Origin: Rhizobium sp.
Lineage (GTDB): Bacteria; Pseudomonadota; Alphaproteobacteria; Rhizobiales; Rhizobiaceae
NCBI GenBank assembly: GCA_029865825.1
Contig: JARXAQ010000017.1
Span: forward strand, 1-54,539
Direction of reading: 5' to 3'
DNA: 54,539 nt
The notes below the pieces were generated by a model, which worked only from the letters and a program-made list of their open reading frames with translations, was not told where the DNA came from and ran no database searches. Made by a program: the position numbers and the translations under genes. The first letter of the stretch is position 1. Every line of letters starts with the position of its first letter. Below, piece after piece: positions 34,531 through 44,510 of this stretch.

Positions 34531-37500
34531 GGTATGCCGAGCTTCAGGTCACCACCCACTTTTCGTTTCTGCGCGGCGCATCGTCAGCCGACGACCTGTT
34601 TGCCACAGCCCGCGATCTTGGCATTGAGGCGATCGGTGTCGTGGATCGCAATTCGCTCGCCGGTATTGTCAGGGCGCTCGAAGCGTCGCGTGCCACAGGG
34701 ATTCGTCTGGTGGTCGGCTGTCGTCTCGACTTAGTCGGCGGCATGTCCATCCTTGTCTATCCGACGGACCGGGCCGCCTATTCGAGGCTGACCCGACTGA
34801 TCACGCTTGGCAAAAGCCGTGGTGGCAAGAACAACTGCATCCTGACGCTCGACGATGTCGCCCAGTACTGTGATGGCCTGCTTGCCATTCTCGTCCCCGA
34901 TCTTGCCGATGATACCTGCGCGGTCCAGCTTCGAAAACTGGCAGAGGTCTTCGGCGATCGGGCGTATCTGTCGCTGTGTCTCAGGCGTCGACCGAATGAT
35001 CAGCTTCGGCTGCATGAATTGTCGAATTTGGCGACCCTCTTCAAAGTGAAGACCGTGGTCACCAATGACGTTCTGTTTCATGAGCCAGCCAGGCGCCAAC
35101 TCCAGGACATTGTCACCTGCATCCGCCACAACACGACCATCGATACCGTCGGCTTCGAGCGCGAACGTCATGCAGACCGGTATTTGAAGCCTCCTGAAGA
35201 AATGGAGCGTCTGTTTCCCCGTTACATCGACGCACTACGACGAAGCATGGAGATCGTCGATCGCTGCAAGTTCTCCTTGGAGGAGCTCACCTATCAGTAT
35301 CCGGAGGAGGCGATCGTTCCGGGAAAGACTGCTCAGCAATCGCTAGAGCATTATGTCTGGCAATGCGTGCCCGATCGTTATCCGGAAGGTCTGCCTGCGA
35401 AAACGCTGCAGATCGTCCGACACGAACTCAAGCTGATCGAGACGATGAAATATGCGCCGTACTTTCTGACGGTCTTTTCGATTGTCCGGTTCGCGCGAAG
35501 CCAGGGCATTCTTTGTCAGGGGCGGGGATCGGCTGCGAACTCCGCCGTCTGTTACATCCTCGGCGTCACCTCGATCGACCCCGAAACCAACGATCTGCTG
35601 TTCGAGCGTTTCGTCAGCCAGGAACGCGATGAACCGCCCGACATCGACGTCGACTTTGAACACGAGCGGCGCGAGGAGGTCATCCAGTGGATCTACCGGA
35701 CCTATGGAAAAGACAAGGCGGCTCTTTGCGCGACGGTGACGCGCTACCGGGCGAAAGGCGCCATTCGCGATGTCGGCAAGGCACTCGGTCTGCCGGAGGA
35801 TCTGATCAAGGCCTTGTCATCGGGCATGTGGTCCTGGTCGGAAGAAGTGAGCGACCGCAATGTGCGGGAGCTCAACCTCAATCCCGATGATCGACGCTTG
35901 GTGCTGACCCTGCAACTCGCGCAGCAACTGATGGGCGCACCACGCCATCTCGGACAACATCCGGGCGGCTTCGTTCTTACCCATGATCGCCTTGATGATC
36001 TCGTTCCCATCGAGCCGGCATCCATGGCAGACCGCCAGATCATCGAATGGGACAAGGACGATGTCGAGGCGCTGAAATTCATGAAGGTCGATGTCTTGGC
36101 GCTTGGCATGCTCACCTGCATGTCCAAGGCTTTTCACCTGATCCGCGATCATAAGAATGATGATCTGGATCTAGCAAAGATCACGCAGGAGGATCCGGCG
36201 ACCTACGCGATGATCCGCCGCGCCGATACGCTGGGGACGTTTCAGATTGAGAGCCGCGCACAGATGGCGATGTTGCCGCGCCTGAAACCTCGCACATTTT
36301 ATGACCTCGTCGTCCAGGTGGCGATCGTGCGTCCGGGTCCGATCCAGGGCGACATGGTGCATCCTTACCTGCGTAGGCGGGAGGGCAAGGAGAAGGTCGA
36401 GTATCCGACACCTGAACTGGAAGCGGTTCTCGGCAAGACCCTCGGCGTTCCCCTGTTTCAGGAATCGGCGATGCGTGTTGCCATGGTCTGTGCCGGCTTT
36501 ACCGGCGGCGAGGCCGATCAGTTGCGCAAATCGATGGCGACCTTCAAGTTCACCGGGGGTGTCAGCCGCTTCAAGGAGAAGCTGGTCTCCGGCATGGTCA
36601 AGAATGGCTACACATCAGAATTTGCCGAAAAGACATTTTCCCAGCTTGAGGGCTTCGGATCCTACGGCTTCCCGGAATCGCACGCCGCCTCTTTTGCGCT
36701 GATCGCCTATGCCTCCAACTACGTGAAGTGCCATTTTCCGGATGTGTTTTGCGCAGCGCTTCTCAATAGTCAGCCCATGGGCTTCTACGCACCTGCCCAA
36801 ATCGTCGGAGATGCGCGATCGCACGGCGTTGAGGTGTTGCCTGTCTGCGTCAATCGATCCCGTTGGGATTGTACTCTGGAGGAGAGTGGTGACAACGGGC
36901 GGCATGCGGTCCGATTGGGCATGCGGCTGGTCAAAGGCCTTGCTGTTGCGGACGCAGCACGGATCGTGGCCGCCCGGATGAATGGGACATTTGCGAGTAT
37001 TGACGACATGTGGCGGCGATCGGGTGTACCGGCAGCCTCGCTGGTTGACCTCGCCGAGGCCGATGCGTTTCATCCGTCAATGAGGCTTGAGCGACGCGAT
37101 GCGCTCTGGGCCATCAAAGCTTTGCGCGACGAGCCCTTGCCGCTCTTTGCGGCTGCAGCAGAACGGGAGATGAGAACGATTGCCGAGCAGGTCGAACCCG
37201 ATGTTGAGCTCCGGCAAATGACCGAGGGTCATAACGTCGTTGAGGACTATGGCCATACGGGCCTCACGCTTCGGGACCACCCGATCGCCTTTTTGCGAGC
37301 GGACCTGGCCAAGCGCAGCATCGTTCCTTGCGAAGAGGCGATGACGGCGCGAGACGGTCGCTGGCTCATGACTGCGGGCCTCGTGCTCGTCCGACAAAAG
37401 CCGGGCTCCGCAAAAGGCGTGATGTTCATCACCATCGAAGACGAGACCGGACCTGCAAATATTGTCGTTTGGCCGAATCTCTTCGAGAAGCGGCGCCGTG

Positions 37501-37787
37501 TCGTGCTCGGGGCATCCTTGATGGCGATCAACGGGCGCATCCAGCGGGAAGGTGATGTTGTGCACCTCGTGGCACAACAACTCTTTGACCTGTCCTCAGA
37601 TCTTTCCGGTCTTGCTGACCGGGATATGGAGTTCAAGCTGACAACCGGTCGTGGTGACGAGTTTGCTCATGGCTCGGTCGGAGGAGGCGATGCTAGGGAC
37701 CGGGCGCCTCCTCCGGCACCGCGCGACATATTTATCCGAGCCCTGCACATCGACAGGCTGACGATCAAAGCGCGGAATTTCCATTGA
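34527..37787 (+). CDS. dnaE2: Error-prone DNA polymerase DnaE2 (ImuC)
   Basis: A 1,086-residue C-family polymerase of full length. The PHP domain begins [20 protein letters not shown]; the palm carries the metal-binding aspartates in [17 protein letters not shown]; the finger/HhH part includes [13 protein letters not shown] and the C-terminal OB fold [17 protein letters not shown]. It makes mutagenic bypass of DNA lesions during the SOS response with ImuA and ImuB. Its start overlaps the imuB stop. The N-terminal PHP residues differ from those of the replicative DnaE, as usual for DnaE2. Confidence 0.96.
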   Translation: MRYAELQVTTHFSFLRGASSADDLFATARDLGIEAIGVVDRNSLAGIVRALEASRATGIRLVVGCRLDLVGGMSILVYPTDRAAYSRLTRLITLGKSRGGKNNCILTLDDVAQYCDGLLAILVPDLADDTCAVQLRKLAEVFGDRAYLSLCLRRRPNDQLRLHELSNLATLFKVKTVVTNDVLFHEPARRQLQDIVTCIRHNTTIDTVGFERERHADRYLKPPEEMERLFPRYIDALRRSMEIVDRCKFSLEELTYQYPEEAIVPGKTAQQSLEHYVWQCVPDRYPEGLPAKTLQIVRHELKLIETMKYAPYFLTVFSIVRFARSQGILCQGRGSAANSAVCYILGVTSIDPETNDLLFERFVSQERDEPPDIDVDFEHERREEVIQWIYRTYGKDKAALCATVTRYRAKGAIRDVGKALGLPEDLIKALSSGMWSWSEEVSDRNVRELNLNPDDRRLVLTLQLAQQLMGAPRHLGQHPGGFVLTHDRLDDLVPIEPASMADRQIIEWDKDDVEALKFMKVDVLALGMLTCMSKAFHLIRDHKNDDLDLAKITQEDPATYAMIRRADTLGTFQIESRAQMAMLPRLKPRTFYDLVVQVAIVRPGPIQGDMVHPYLRRREGKEKVEYPTPELEAVLGKTLGVPLFQESAMRVAMVCAGFTGGEADQLRKSMATFKFTGGVSRFKEKLVSGMVKNGYTSEFAEKTFSQLEGFGSYGFPESHAASFALIAYASNYVKCHFPDVFCAALLNSQPMGFYAPAQIVGDARSHGVEVLPVCVNRSRWDCTLEESGDNGRHAVRLGMRLVKGLAVADAARIVAARMNGTFASIDDMWRRSGVPAASLVDLAEADAFHPSMRLERRDALWAIKALRDEPLPLFAAAAEREMRTIAEQVEPDVELRQMTEGHNVVEDYGHTGLTLRDHPIAFLRADLAKRSIVPCEEAMTARDGRWLMTAGLVLVRQKPGSAKGVMFITIEDETGPANIVVWPNLFEKRRRVVLGASLMAINGRIQREGDVVHLVAQQLFDLSSDLSGLADRDMEFKLTTGRGDEFAHGSVGGGDARDRAPPPAPRDIFIRALHIDRLTIKARNFH

Positions 37788-37800
37788 TCCGGTCCGTCGC

Positions 37801-38076
37801 TTGTCGTCAGTCCGACTGCACTCTATTCTTCAATTGATGACAGATGGCTCGCCACATGACGCGTTCGAGAGCGCTCTGGAGCACTTTGCCGACGGCTATT
37901 CACAAGGTGTGTTCGATGGCCGTCGCTGGGGCGTGACCGTCAGGCGATCGCCGGATCACAAGCGCATATGGCTCTACGCTGAGGATCTGACAGGAACCGA
38001 TATCGTCAGCTTCAATCTCTATCGGCTGGAAAGCTCCGGACCAATCCTTAAGCCATGCGAGATGTCTTCCGATTAA
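37801..38076 (+). CDS. Hypothetical protein downstream of dnaE2
   Basis: A short frame of 91 residues from TTG 37801, or 79 from the ATG at 37837 (MTDGSPHDAFESALEHFADG). The composition is ordinary (GVTVRRSPDHKRIWLYAEDL, then IVSFNLYRLESSG) and the frame is clean, so it is likely a real gene. I do not recognise the family, and no strong ribosome-binding site is seen. It may be transcribed with the imu cassette from the SOS promoter since the gap after dnaE2 is tiny. Confidence 0.5.
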   Translation: MSSVRLHSILQLMTDGSPHDAFESALEHFADGYSQGVFDGRRWGVTVRRSPDHKRIWLYAEDLTGTDIVSFNLYRLESSGPILKPCEMSSD

Positions 38077-38221
38077 GTCATCGCCTTCGTGCTGGATTAT
38101 GATGGGGATACACACTGAATCTGATCACTGTGAGACTTGGCTCTGGAGCAACGCAAGTCCCGTCAACTGGTTTGAAGGCTGCTGCGTGCCCACGATCGTG
38201 TCCTTGGTGAAAGGAGCGCGA

Positions 38222-38707
38222 TCAGCCGTTGATCGTTGCACTGTACCAATCAGACCGGAGCGCTACCTTGTCAATGTGGAGCTTGGATGACGGCCCATAG
38301 CGCCGACATTGGCTGGAATATTCGAACGACGCCTGGGTGCTGTTGATGTGAGCTCGAAGAACGCGATACCCGTTCACATATTGGTCCAGGCCTTCGAGCG
38401 TTTCGCCCCATGCCCAGCCGCCATAAGCCGTTCCCCTATCCGAACGCATGACGATCTCGTAGAAATGTCCTCCGTCGGCCTTGGGCATCTGGAAGATCAG
38501 GTCGCAATTATCCTGATTGTCTTCGCTAACCTGTAATGAGCACAGATTGACCTGAGCAACTTTGGCCTGCGCCAGCGCTGATGCCGGATAGAATGGGCGC
38601 CCGTCGAACCAGAGAAATTCGCTGATCGCGTAGCCAACGTCATCGGCTCGCTGGTAGGGCTCGATACGGCCATCGAACATCATGTACTGGCAGTTAAAGG
38701 CAATCAT
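38222..38707 (-). CDS. Hypothetical protein (161 aa)
   Basis: I chose the ATG at 38707 because GAGGAG lies 8-13 bases upstream. The product MIAFNCQYMMFDGRIEPYQR is soluble and rich in aromatic residues (RSDRGTAYGGWAWGETLEGL, then VNGYRVLRAHINS). I do not recognise a family. It is divergently arranged to the BTAD activator gene, so their promoters face apart over about 135 bases and could be jointly controlled. Confidence 0.6.
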   Translation of the reverse strand: MIAFNCQYMMFDGRIEPYQRADDVGYAISEFLWFDGRPFYPASALAQAKVAQVNLCSLQVSEDNQDNCDLIFQMPKADGGHFYEIVMRSDRGTAYGGWAWGETLEGLDQYVNGYRVLRAHINSTQASFEYSSQCRRYGPSSKLHIDKVALRSDWYSATING

Positions 38708-38843
38708 GCTGGCGCTCCTCGGCCGCGAGCGATGTTCCGTTGCAGTTGAATCGGCAATGCGATCATACATTGCAGCTTTCTGCGTCACGCCAACGTCAAA
38801 TAGCAGCCAAGCCGTCTTCCAATTTTCAACCTGTCATTGTTAG

Positions 38844-40799
38844 ATGGGCGAAATGGGGGGCGATTCCGTGGTTGAAGACGCAGGCGAGACACAACTCCGG
38901 CTCTTTGGAATACCACAACGTGGTGGTTCGGACGCTGATTGTCTTCCGGCAAAGGGATTTGTCCTCATCGCAGCGCTTCTCCTGGCGCCTCATCAGGTGC
39001 TGACCCGTCACGCCGCAGCGTCTCTGCTGTGGGAGAACGGCGAGGACAAGCGCGTGTTTGGGAACCTGCGCCAATTGCTGCTGCGCCTGCAGAAGTTGTG
39101 TGGAGACGATGGCCGTTTCATCGACAGTGATGGACATTATCTGAGGGCCGGAACGCTGGCCAGGCGCTCTGACCTGTGGGGTTTCCTGGAGGGATCAAAT
39201 GCCGAGGCGGTCACTCAACGTGTGCAAGTACTTCTGTCGGTCAGTGGCGAGCTCTTGCAAGGACTGGACAACGGGCATGGCGAGTTTCATCTCTGGCTTC
39301 TGGCGGAACGTCGGCGCCTCAAGGATCTTTTCTTCCATACCTATTTGCATGCGCTCGAAGAACTCACCCGCTTCGGTCGCGCCCGGATTACTGATATCGC
39401 GAAGCTGACCGAGGTCGCATTGCGCCTTGATCCTTCACGGGAGGAGACCCACAGGGCTGCCATAGCAGCTTATGCACGTATCGGTGCACTTGAGGAATGC
39501 GACCGGCTTTTCGAGGGACTGCAGCTTCACCTTCGTATGGAAAGGCGAGTGCCGGACCAAGAGACGATCGCACTCTTACGGAGAGTTCAGAGCACCTCCC
39601 TGCAGATTGGTGACAGCAACGTACCACGTGATCTCGTGACCCAGCCCAAGCAGCGGAGCAAGCAAAGGGTTGCATTTCTCCGGCCCATGCGAGTTGACGG
39701 CAGCCCTTCCTCCATTGTTGTCAACGCGTTCGTCGAAGATGTTGCAAACAGCCTCGTCCGTTACCGTACCTTCTCGGTCCTGGCCACTCACAGCACCTTT
39801 GCAATCGGCGCTGGTGATCGCGATGAACGATTTGCAGCTTTAAGGGCAAATTATTGTGTTGCGACACGCGTGCTCGATAATACGCGCCTCTCGGTCTCTC
39901 TGATCGCTGAAGGTTTGGGCGAAATCGTCTGGTCCCTCGAGGTCGAGCTATGTCAGGACCTGATACATGCGGCATTCCGCCTGCTGTCGAAACAGGTTGC
40001 CACCGCACTTGCTCGCGAGATCGAACGCAACCAGATAGAGCCCGGACGACATCTGGATGACCACGCTTACAGGGCTCTTCTCGAAGGACAGCAGCTCCTG
40101 AGCGGCAAATGCGATCTGCCGCTCGTTCGGCGTGCGCGTTCCATGTTCCGCAAGGCGATCGGTCTTGATCACGGTTTGGCCGTGGCCAGGGCCCGGATAG
40201 CCCAAACCTTGCACCTGGAATGGTTGATGCTCGGGGGTAACGATCCTCACCTGCTCCATCGGGCCAAGGCAGAGGCCGAAGCAGCCACGGATTTGGATCC
40301 GGCCCTGGCTGCGGGTCACTGGATGACTGCGGTGGTCGCCCTCTACCAGCGCGATTTCGATCGATCAGCGCAAATGTTTTTTGAGGCAGAGGCGCTTGCG
40401 CCCCACTCGGCCGACCTTCTGCTTCAGCATGCCGATGCGCTGACCCATTTCGGGGATCGTGAGACGGCCTGGCTGAAATTCCAGCACGCGATCGATCTCA
40501 ACCCCTTGGCGCCCGATATCTACTGGTGGGCAGGCGCCAGTATCGCATTCGATCGTCAAGACTATTCAGGCGCGGTCGAGCTCTGTGGCCATATGAAGGA
40601 TGACGAGCCGGCGCTGCGTGTGCTCACAGCCAGCCACGCACTTAACGGGAATCTGGAAAGCGCACGGCTTTGCGCCTGGCGCCTGCAGGAGAACTATCCT
40701 GGGATGAGTGCCAGGGAGATTGCAGCCTTGTCGCCGGATCGCGATCCTGCGGCAAACGAGAATTTTTATGAAGCACTGCGTTTGGCAGGGATCAAATAG
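38844..40799 (+). CDS. Transcriptional activator with winged-helix, BTAD and TPR regions
   Basis: A 651-residue regulator. The N-terminal ~110 residues form an OmpR-type winged helix (TQLRLFGIP, AALLLAPHQVLTRHAAASLL, RQLLLRLQKLCGDDG). The region around 140-265 is a bacterial transcriptional activation domain (HLWLLAERRRLKDLFFHTYL, ALRLDPSREETHRAAIAAYA). From about residue 430 on there are tetratricopeptide-like repeats (QRDFDRSAQMFFEAEALAPH, ETAWLKFQHAIDLNPLAPDI). This is the SARP-like layout, used to activate secondary-metabolite clusters. It leads a run of tightly spaced genes (YcaO, TfuA, deiminase-like), so it most likely drives that pathway. Confidence 0.88.
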   Translation: MGEMGGDSVVEDAGETQLRLFGIPQRGGSDADCLPAKGFVLIAALLLAPHQVLTRHAAASLLWENGEDKRVFGNLRQLLLRLQKLCGDDGRFIDSDGHYLRAGTLARRSDLWGFLEGSNAEAVTQRVQVLLSVSGELLQGLDNGHGEFHLWLLAERRRLKDLFFHTYLHALEELTRFGRARITDIAKLTEVALRLDPSREETHRAAIAAYARIGALEECDRLFEGLQLHLRMERRVPDQETIALLRRVQSTSLQIGDSNVPRDLVTQPKQRSKQRVAFLRPMRVDGSPSSIVVNAFVEDVANSLVRYRTFSVLATHSTFAIGAGDRDERFAALRANYCVATRVLDNTRLSVSLIAEGLGEIVWSLEVELCQDLIHAAFRLLSKQVATALAREIERNQIEPGRHLDDHAYRALLEGQQLLSGKCDLPLVRRARSMFRKAIGLDHGLAVARARIAQTLHLEWLMLGGNDPHLLHRAKAEAEAATDLDPALAAGHWMTAVVALYQRDFDRSAQMFFEAEALAPHSADLLLQHADALTHFGDRETAWLKFQHAIDLNPLAPDIYWWAGASIAFDRQDYSGAVELCGHMKDDEPALRVLTASHALNGNLESARLCAWRLQENYPGMSAREIAALSPDRDPAANENFYEALRLAGIK

Positions 40800-40808
40800 G
40801 GAAAAGCC

Positions 40809-41240
40809 ATGACGAATTCAGCATTCTACATCATTGGAAAACGTGGTTCGGGCGTGTTGTTTGTCAGAACGACACCGCTGCGGGTTGCAAGCGTTTCGCA
40901 CGAGGCGATCTTAGCCTATGAGGCGGACCATCCGGGCGTTGATGGTTATGCGCGCGTTGCTGCTGCGGCAAAATCGATGTTGCTCAGCCAGGACGGGCAA
41001 CCCGATAGCGGGCTCGATGATGTGCAGATCCAGGGCATCGAGGCGCTCATTGCAGGGCGCGCGGTCGTCTCTGAAGCCGACTTTGCCTTTGTCGGAGAAG
41101 TCACTGATGCTGGCTGGGATTTCAATCGCAAATCCCAGTCGCCGCTTGAGGGTGCCCTGCAGGCCGTCGGTCCTTCCGGACCCTCTGCCGGTGAACTGTT
41201 CGAAGCGATCCTGTTCGATACGCCGAACACAGCGCCCTGA
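40809..41240 (+). CDS. Unrecognised protein of the YcaO-TfuA operon (143 aa)
   Basis: The ATG follows an AGGGA site 9 bases after the activator stop. The product is small, has no cysteine, no membrane segment and no signal peptide. It starts MTNSAFYIIGKRGSGVLFVR, with an Ala/Val-rich centre and a C-terminus rich in Gly, Pro and Ser (VGPSGPSAGELFEAILFD). I do not recognise any domain. Its place between activator and YcaO (3-base gap) makes it a candidate substrate, leader-binding partner or recognition element of the modifying enzymes. It is longer than most RiPP precursors, so a role as substrate is only a hypothesis. Confidence 0.75.
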   Translation: MTNSAFYIIGKRGSGVLFVRTTPLRVASVSHEAILAYEADHPGVDGYARVAAAAKSMLLSQDGQPDSGLDDVQIQGIEALIAGRAVVSEADFAFVGEVTDAGWDFNRKSQSPLEGALQAVGPSGPSAGELFEAILFDTPNTAP

Positions 41241-41243
41241 TCG

Positions 41244-42473
41244 ATGGATGGTATGGCGGTGGAACGCCCGTCAAGATCCGTATCGGACTCAAAGGAGGCG
41301 CTCTACCCGCAAACCACGCTTGATCCCGAGCTGCTCACGCTGTTCGGGATCACGCGGGTCGGCGATATCACCGATCTCGATTGTCTTGGCGTACCCGTGT
41401 GGTTTGCTGTGCGGCCGAATTCGCGCGGCCTCTCGGTATCGCAGGGCAAGGGTCTGACGGCTGATCAGGCCCGGATTTCAGCGGTCATGGAGGCAATCGA
41501 GGGTGCGGTTGCCGAAGACACCCAGAGACATGTCTCGGCTTTCGGGTCGGTCGAGCAGATGCTTGCGCTTGGTCAGTCCCTCATTCCATTTGCCTCTGTC
41601 GGTCGCACAGACGTTGGGGTTCTGGATCCGGCCCGGGAACGGGCCTGGGTGAGGGGTGTTTCCATCCGGACAAATGGGGATGTTCTTGCGCCCTTCGAGC
41701 TGATCGGCATGGATTTTCGCGTCGACATGCCCTGGGATCGGCGCACATTTCATATGAGCTCGCAGGGTCTGGCTGCGGGCTTTGACTACGACCTGGTGGT
41801 GCTTCACGCGCTGCTCGAGCTTGTGGAGAACGACGCCTGTTTCCTGATTGATACCTTCGAAACGCGGTGTGCCGCGCCAAGGCAGGTTTTGCTCGAACAT
41901 GGTGTGAACCCATCATTGGACGCACTTGTGGCGCATCTCCGTGATCTGGGGGTGGTGGTCGAGTTTCACGATCTGACGACCGATCCGGGTGTCCCCGTCG
42001 TGATGGCAAGCCTTGATCGACCGGTCATCGCAACCGATGGCCCGACGATGCGCCGATCAGCTGGAGTGGCATGTCGCCTGGCGCCGTATGATGCAGCGCT
42101 CGCCGCCCTGCTTGAGGCGGTTCAATCCCGATTGACCGACATCAGTGGTGCCCGGGATGATCTTTCGCCGCATCGCTTCCAGCGAGACAGCTCGGCTTTC
42201 GGTTTGCGGTCAGCGGAGCCTGCTATCGTCGCGCTCAACGCGGCCACTCTTGAGCTGCCGGCCGATGGCGGTCATCCGACCTGGAGGGCCTTGGTGGATC
42301 ATCTGTTTAAGGGTGGTCTTGAGGACATCTTTGTCTTTTCGCTGGAGACCGGTATCAAGGGTCTTCATGTCGTCCGTGTTCTTGCCAGCGGCCTCAATGC
42401 GGTTGGTGGTGGGGTGCAGCAGATGACGCCACGAATGCTGGAGCGGCTGATGGCCGGTCGCCTGTCATCATGA
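41244..42473 (+). CDS. YcaO-domain protein (ATP-dependent cyclodehydratase/thioamidase type)
   Basis: A 409-residue YcaO enzyme. The ATP-binding residues are in place: SAVMEAIEG (E83, E86), LLELVEND (E192, E195) and LLEAVQSRLTDISG (E291, Q294, R296). There is no C-terminal PxPxP motif typical of azoline-forming YcaOs (the end reads MLERLMAGRLSS), which fits a thioamide- or other TfuA-dependent YcaO. YcaO enzymes use ATP to phosphorylate a backbone amide oxygen and then install sulfur or a side-chain nucleophile. The stop overlaps the TfuA-like start as ATGA, so the two are co-translated; TfuA is its known partner. An in-frame ATG at 41253 is an alternative start. Confidence 0.94.
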   Translation: MDGMAVERPSRSVSDSKEALYPQTTLDPELLTLFGITRVGDITDLDCLGVPVWFAVRPNSRGLSVSQGKGLTADQARISAVMEAIEGAVAEDTQRHVSAFGSVEQMLALGQSLIPFASVGRTDVGVLDPARERAWVRGVSIRTNGDVLAPFELIGMDFRVDMPWDRRTFHMSSQGLAAGFDYDLVVLHALLELVENDACFLIDTFETRCAAPRQVLLEHGVNPSLDALVAHLRDLGVVVEFHDLTTDPGVPVVMASLDRPVIATDGPTMRRSAGVACRLAPYDAALAALLEAVQSRLTDISGARDDLSPHRFQRDSSAFGLRSAEPAIVALNAATLELPADGGHPTWRALVDHLFKGGLEDIFVFSLETGIKGLHVVRVLASGLNAVGGGVQQMTPRMLERLMAGRLSS

Positions 42474-43180
42474 GGCCGGTGGTGTTTGCCGGTCCATCGA
42501 TTTTCGGCCTGGACCAGGCGGGACTTGATCTCGACTTTCGCCCTCCCGCAAGTTCGGGCGATCTTCTCGCAGCCGTTCGTGAGGGTGCCGCAACCATCGG
42601 GCTCATTGATGGCCTCTACGGTGATTGTGCCGCCGTCTGGCACAAGGAGATACTCCATGCCCTGTCGAAAGGGGTCCGCGTCTTAGGCGCCGCCAGCATG
42701 GGTGCGTTGCGAGCTGCGGAATGTGTCAGCTTTGGCATGGTCGGTGTGGGGCGCATTTTCGAAGCCTATCGGGACGGCGAGCGGTTTTCCGATGCGGATG
42801 TCGCAGTGACCCATGCGCCCGCCGAACTGGGCTATCGTCCTTTATCGGTTGCGCTGGTTGACGCACAAGCAACCCTCGCCTCTGTCTCAGACATGTTTCA
42901 TGCCGACGAGATTGCGGTTCTTCTAGATGCCGCAAGAAGCGTTCATTTCAGCCAAAGGACGTGGCGGTCCGTCGTATTATCGGCAGGGCTTGGTGCCGAC
43001 CATCTGCACGTCCTGAAGTCGAACGCCATTTCCGTCAAGAGACAGGATGCCGAACAGCTGCTCAATGTCTTGGCGATGGGCGATCTGACACCTCAGGCGC
43101 CGGGCACCTGGAATTTCCAGAATACAATATTTTTCCAGGAGCTTCTGAAACGGTCACCATCGCTGGACGAAAACCGTTGA
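42470..43180 (+). CDS. TfuA-like protein
   Basis: A 236-residue protein of the TfuA family: VVFAGPS at residues 4-10, TIGLIDGLYG, VWHKEIL, GAASMGALRAAE (73-84) and GMVGVGRIFEAYRDGE. TfuA is required for the peptide trifolitoxin in Rhizobium and, with YcaO, for thioamide formation in other systems (for example thioglycine of methyl-coenzyme M reductase), where it appears to supply sulfur or stimulate YcaO. The start overlaps YcaO (ATGA) and the stop overlaps the next gene (TTGA). Length and motifs are normal. Confidence 0.93.
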   Translation: MRPVVFAGPSIFGLDQAGLDLDFRPPASSGDLLAAVREGAATIGLIDGLYGDCAAVWHKEILHALSKGVRVLGAASMGALRAAECVSFGMVGVGRIFEAYRDGERFSDADVAVTHAPAELGYRPLSVALVDAQATLASVSDMFHADEIAVLLDAARSVHFSQRTWRSVVLSAGLGADHLHVLKSNAISVKRQDAEQLLNVLAMGDLTPQAPGTWNFQNTIFFQELLKRSPSLDENR

Positions 43181-44370
43181 GCTCCGCCTTCGAGAGAGCA
43201 TTGGTGGCCGACTGCGGGGGCCTTATCAGAGACTTAGGGGTTGCTCTTCCGACCGCTTTCCTCGCGGAAGAGACAAATGGCGTGATCGGAGAGGGATCGC
43301 GATTGCTCGGCCCGATCTCAAATCTGCTAACGTCCTTGCCCGCTGAACTGTGCGTTCACATCTTTGTCGATCGCGCCGCAATCGAGAGCGCGAAACTGTG
43401 GCTGGATCGCCTGACAGCAAATTGCCAGGTGAGCCTGGTGCCCGTCGGGTCGGATGCCGGTGCTATCAGGAGCCCGTGGATTCAAGACCAGATCCATGTT
43501 CGGATGAGGCGTATGCCGGCTCGCGAATGGTCGGAAATCATTGCCCGACCGAACGATGTCCTGGCCTCGGCGATTGCTTCACATCTCGCAACGGAATGCG
43601 TGTCAGATGATCACGTGGTGCCGGGCGGAAACCAGCTCGTCGGTCAGGGGTTTCGCCTCGTCGGATATTCTCAAACGGGCCGACACGGCTTTGGGCAAGA
43701 CAGTTTGCTCGACGCTGGGGGCTTGTGGCGGGCGATTTCGGAGATGGACGAGCGCGGCACGAGGCTGTTCGGCTATCGTGTAGTTGACCTGGGACGGAGG
43801 CGAAGTCTGGGGGCAAGCGGGAGCCATGGTGCATGTGGGGAGTCCGATTGGCAGCCGGATTTTTCTGGGCGGCACAATCGCCATCCAGATCGCATTCACC
43901 AGTGCGGATTCCATGTCGACCAGTTCGTTTCGATCACAGGCTTGTTTATCGATCAACGCCCGCTTCTTCTGGTCGCCGATCCGATCTCACTGGACCCCGG
44001 TGGCGACCGGGCCGCCCAGATGCTTAAAAGGCAGTTGGATGCCTCCGTACTTTTGCTCGAGGAACAGGGCTTCGCGGTTCAGAGAAATCCGGTGCCCTTG
44101 GCAGTCGTGGCGGATACCGGCAAGCGCCTCCCGCGCCTCTACAACAATGTGCTCCTCGAAAATGCGCTCCGGCCTGGTCGTACTCGACCTCAGGTCTGGG
44201 TGCCTCAATTTGGCGATAGGGAAGCACTGGAGGAATTCGATAGTCACAATCTCGCCGTATGGCGGCTGCTGGGGTTTGACCCGGTTCCTGTGCCGGGATG
44301 GAGTTGTCTTGCCAGTCGCAATGGTGCGATCCGCTGTGTGACGAAAGTTCTTCGGCGGCATGCGCCATAA
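43177..44370 (+). CDS. Guanidine-modifying (deiminase-like) enzyme in the YcaO-TfuA operon
   Basis: The 397-residue product, read from the TTG that overlaps the TfuA stop (TTGA), resembles the guanidino-group-modifying superfamily that contains agmatine, arginine and peptidylarginine deiminases. I see SPWIQDQIHVR (W101, D104), PGGNQLVGQGFRLVG (149-163), FHVDQFVSITG (H246, D248), LYNNVLLEN and RNGAIRCVTK with a cysteine at 387 placed as the nucleophile. The spacing Asp104-His246-Asp248-Cys387 is close to that of agmatine deiminase. Hydrolysis of an arginine-like guanidine is therefore likely. The substrate (free agmatine or an arginine side chain of a peptide) is unknown; coupling to YcaO and TfuA favours a peptide or protein. 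The frame is intact. Confidence 0.7.
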   Translation: MSSAFERALVADCGGLIRDLGVALPTAFLAEETNGVIGEGSRLLGPISNLLTSLPAELCVHIFVDRAAIESAKLWLDRLTANCQVSLVPVGSDAGAIRSPWIQDQIHVRMRRMPAREWSEIIARPNDVLASAIASHLATECVSDDHVVPGGNQLVGQGFRLVGYSQTGRHGFGQDSLLDAGGLWRAISEMDERGTRLFGYRVVDLGRRRSLGASGSHGACGESDWQPDFSGRHNRHPDRIHQCGFHVDQFVSITGLFIDQRPLLLVADPISLDPGGDRAAQMLKRQLDASVLLLEEQGFAVQRNPVPLAVVADTGKRLPRLYNNVLLENALRPGRTRPQVWVPQFGDREALEEFDSHNLAVWRLLGFDPVPVPGWSCLASRNGAIRCVTKVLRRHAP

Positions 44371-44510
44371 CTGCAAGCCTAAGCACGGCCTTACTGCGCC
44401 TAGTGCATTTCAGTACACTCAAAAATTGTATTGCAAGTGTGTTTTACTCAATTGTACGGTAAATCCTAATAATCCTTCCGCGTGTGCCTCACTTCCCGGA
44501 GACTGAACTT

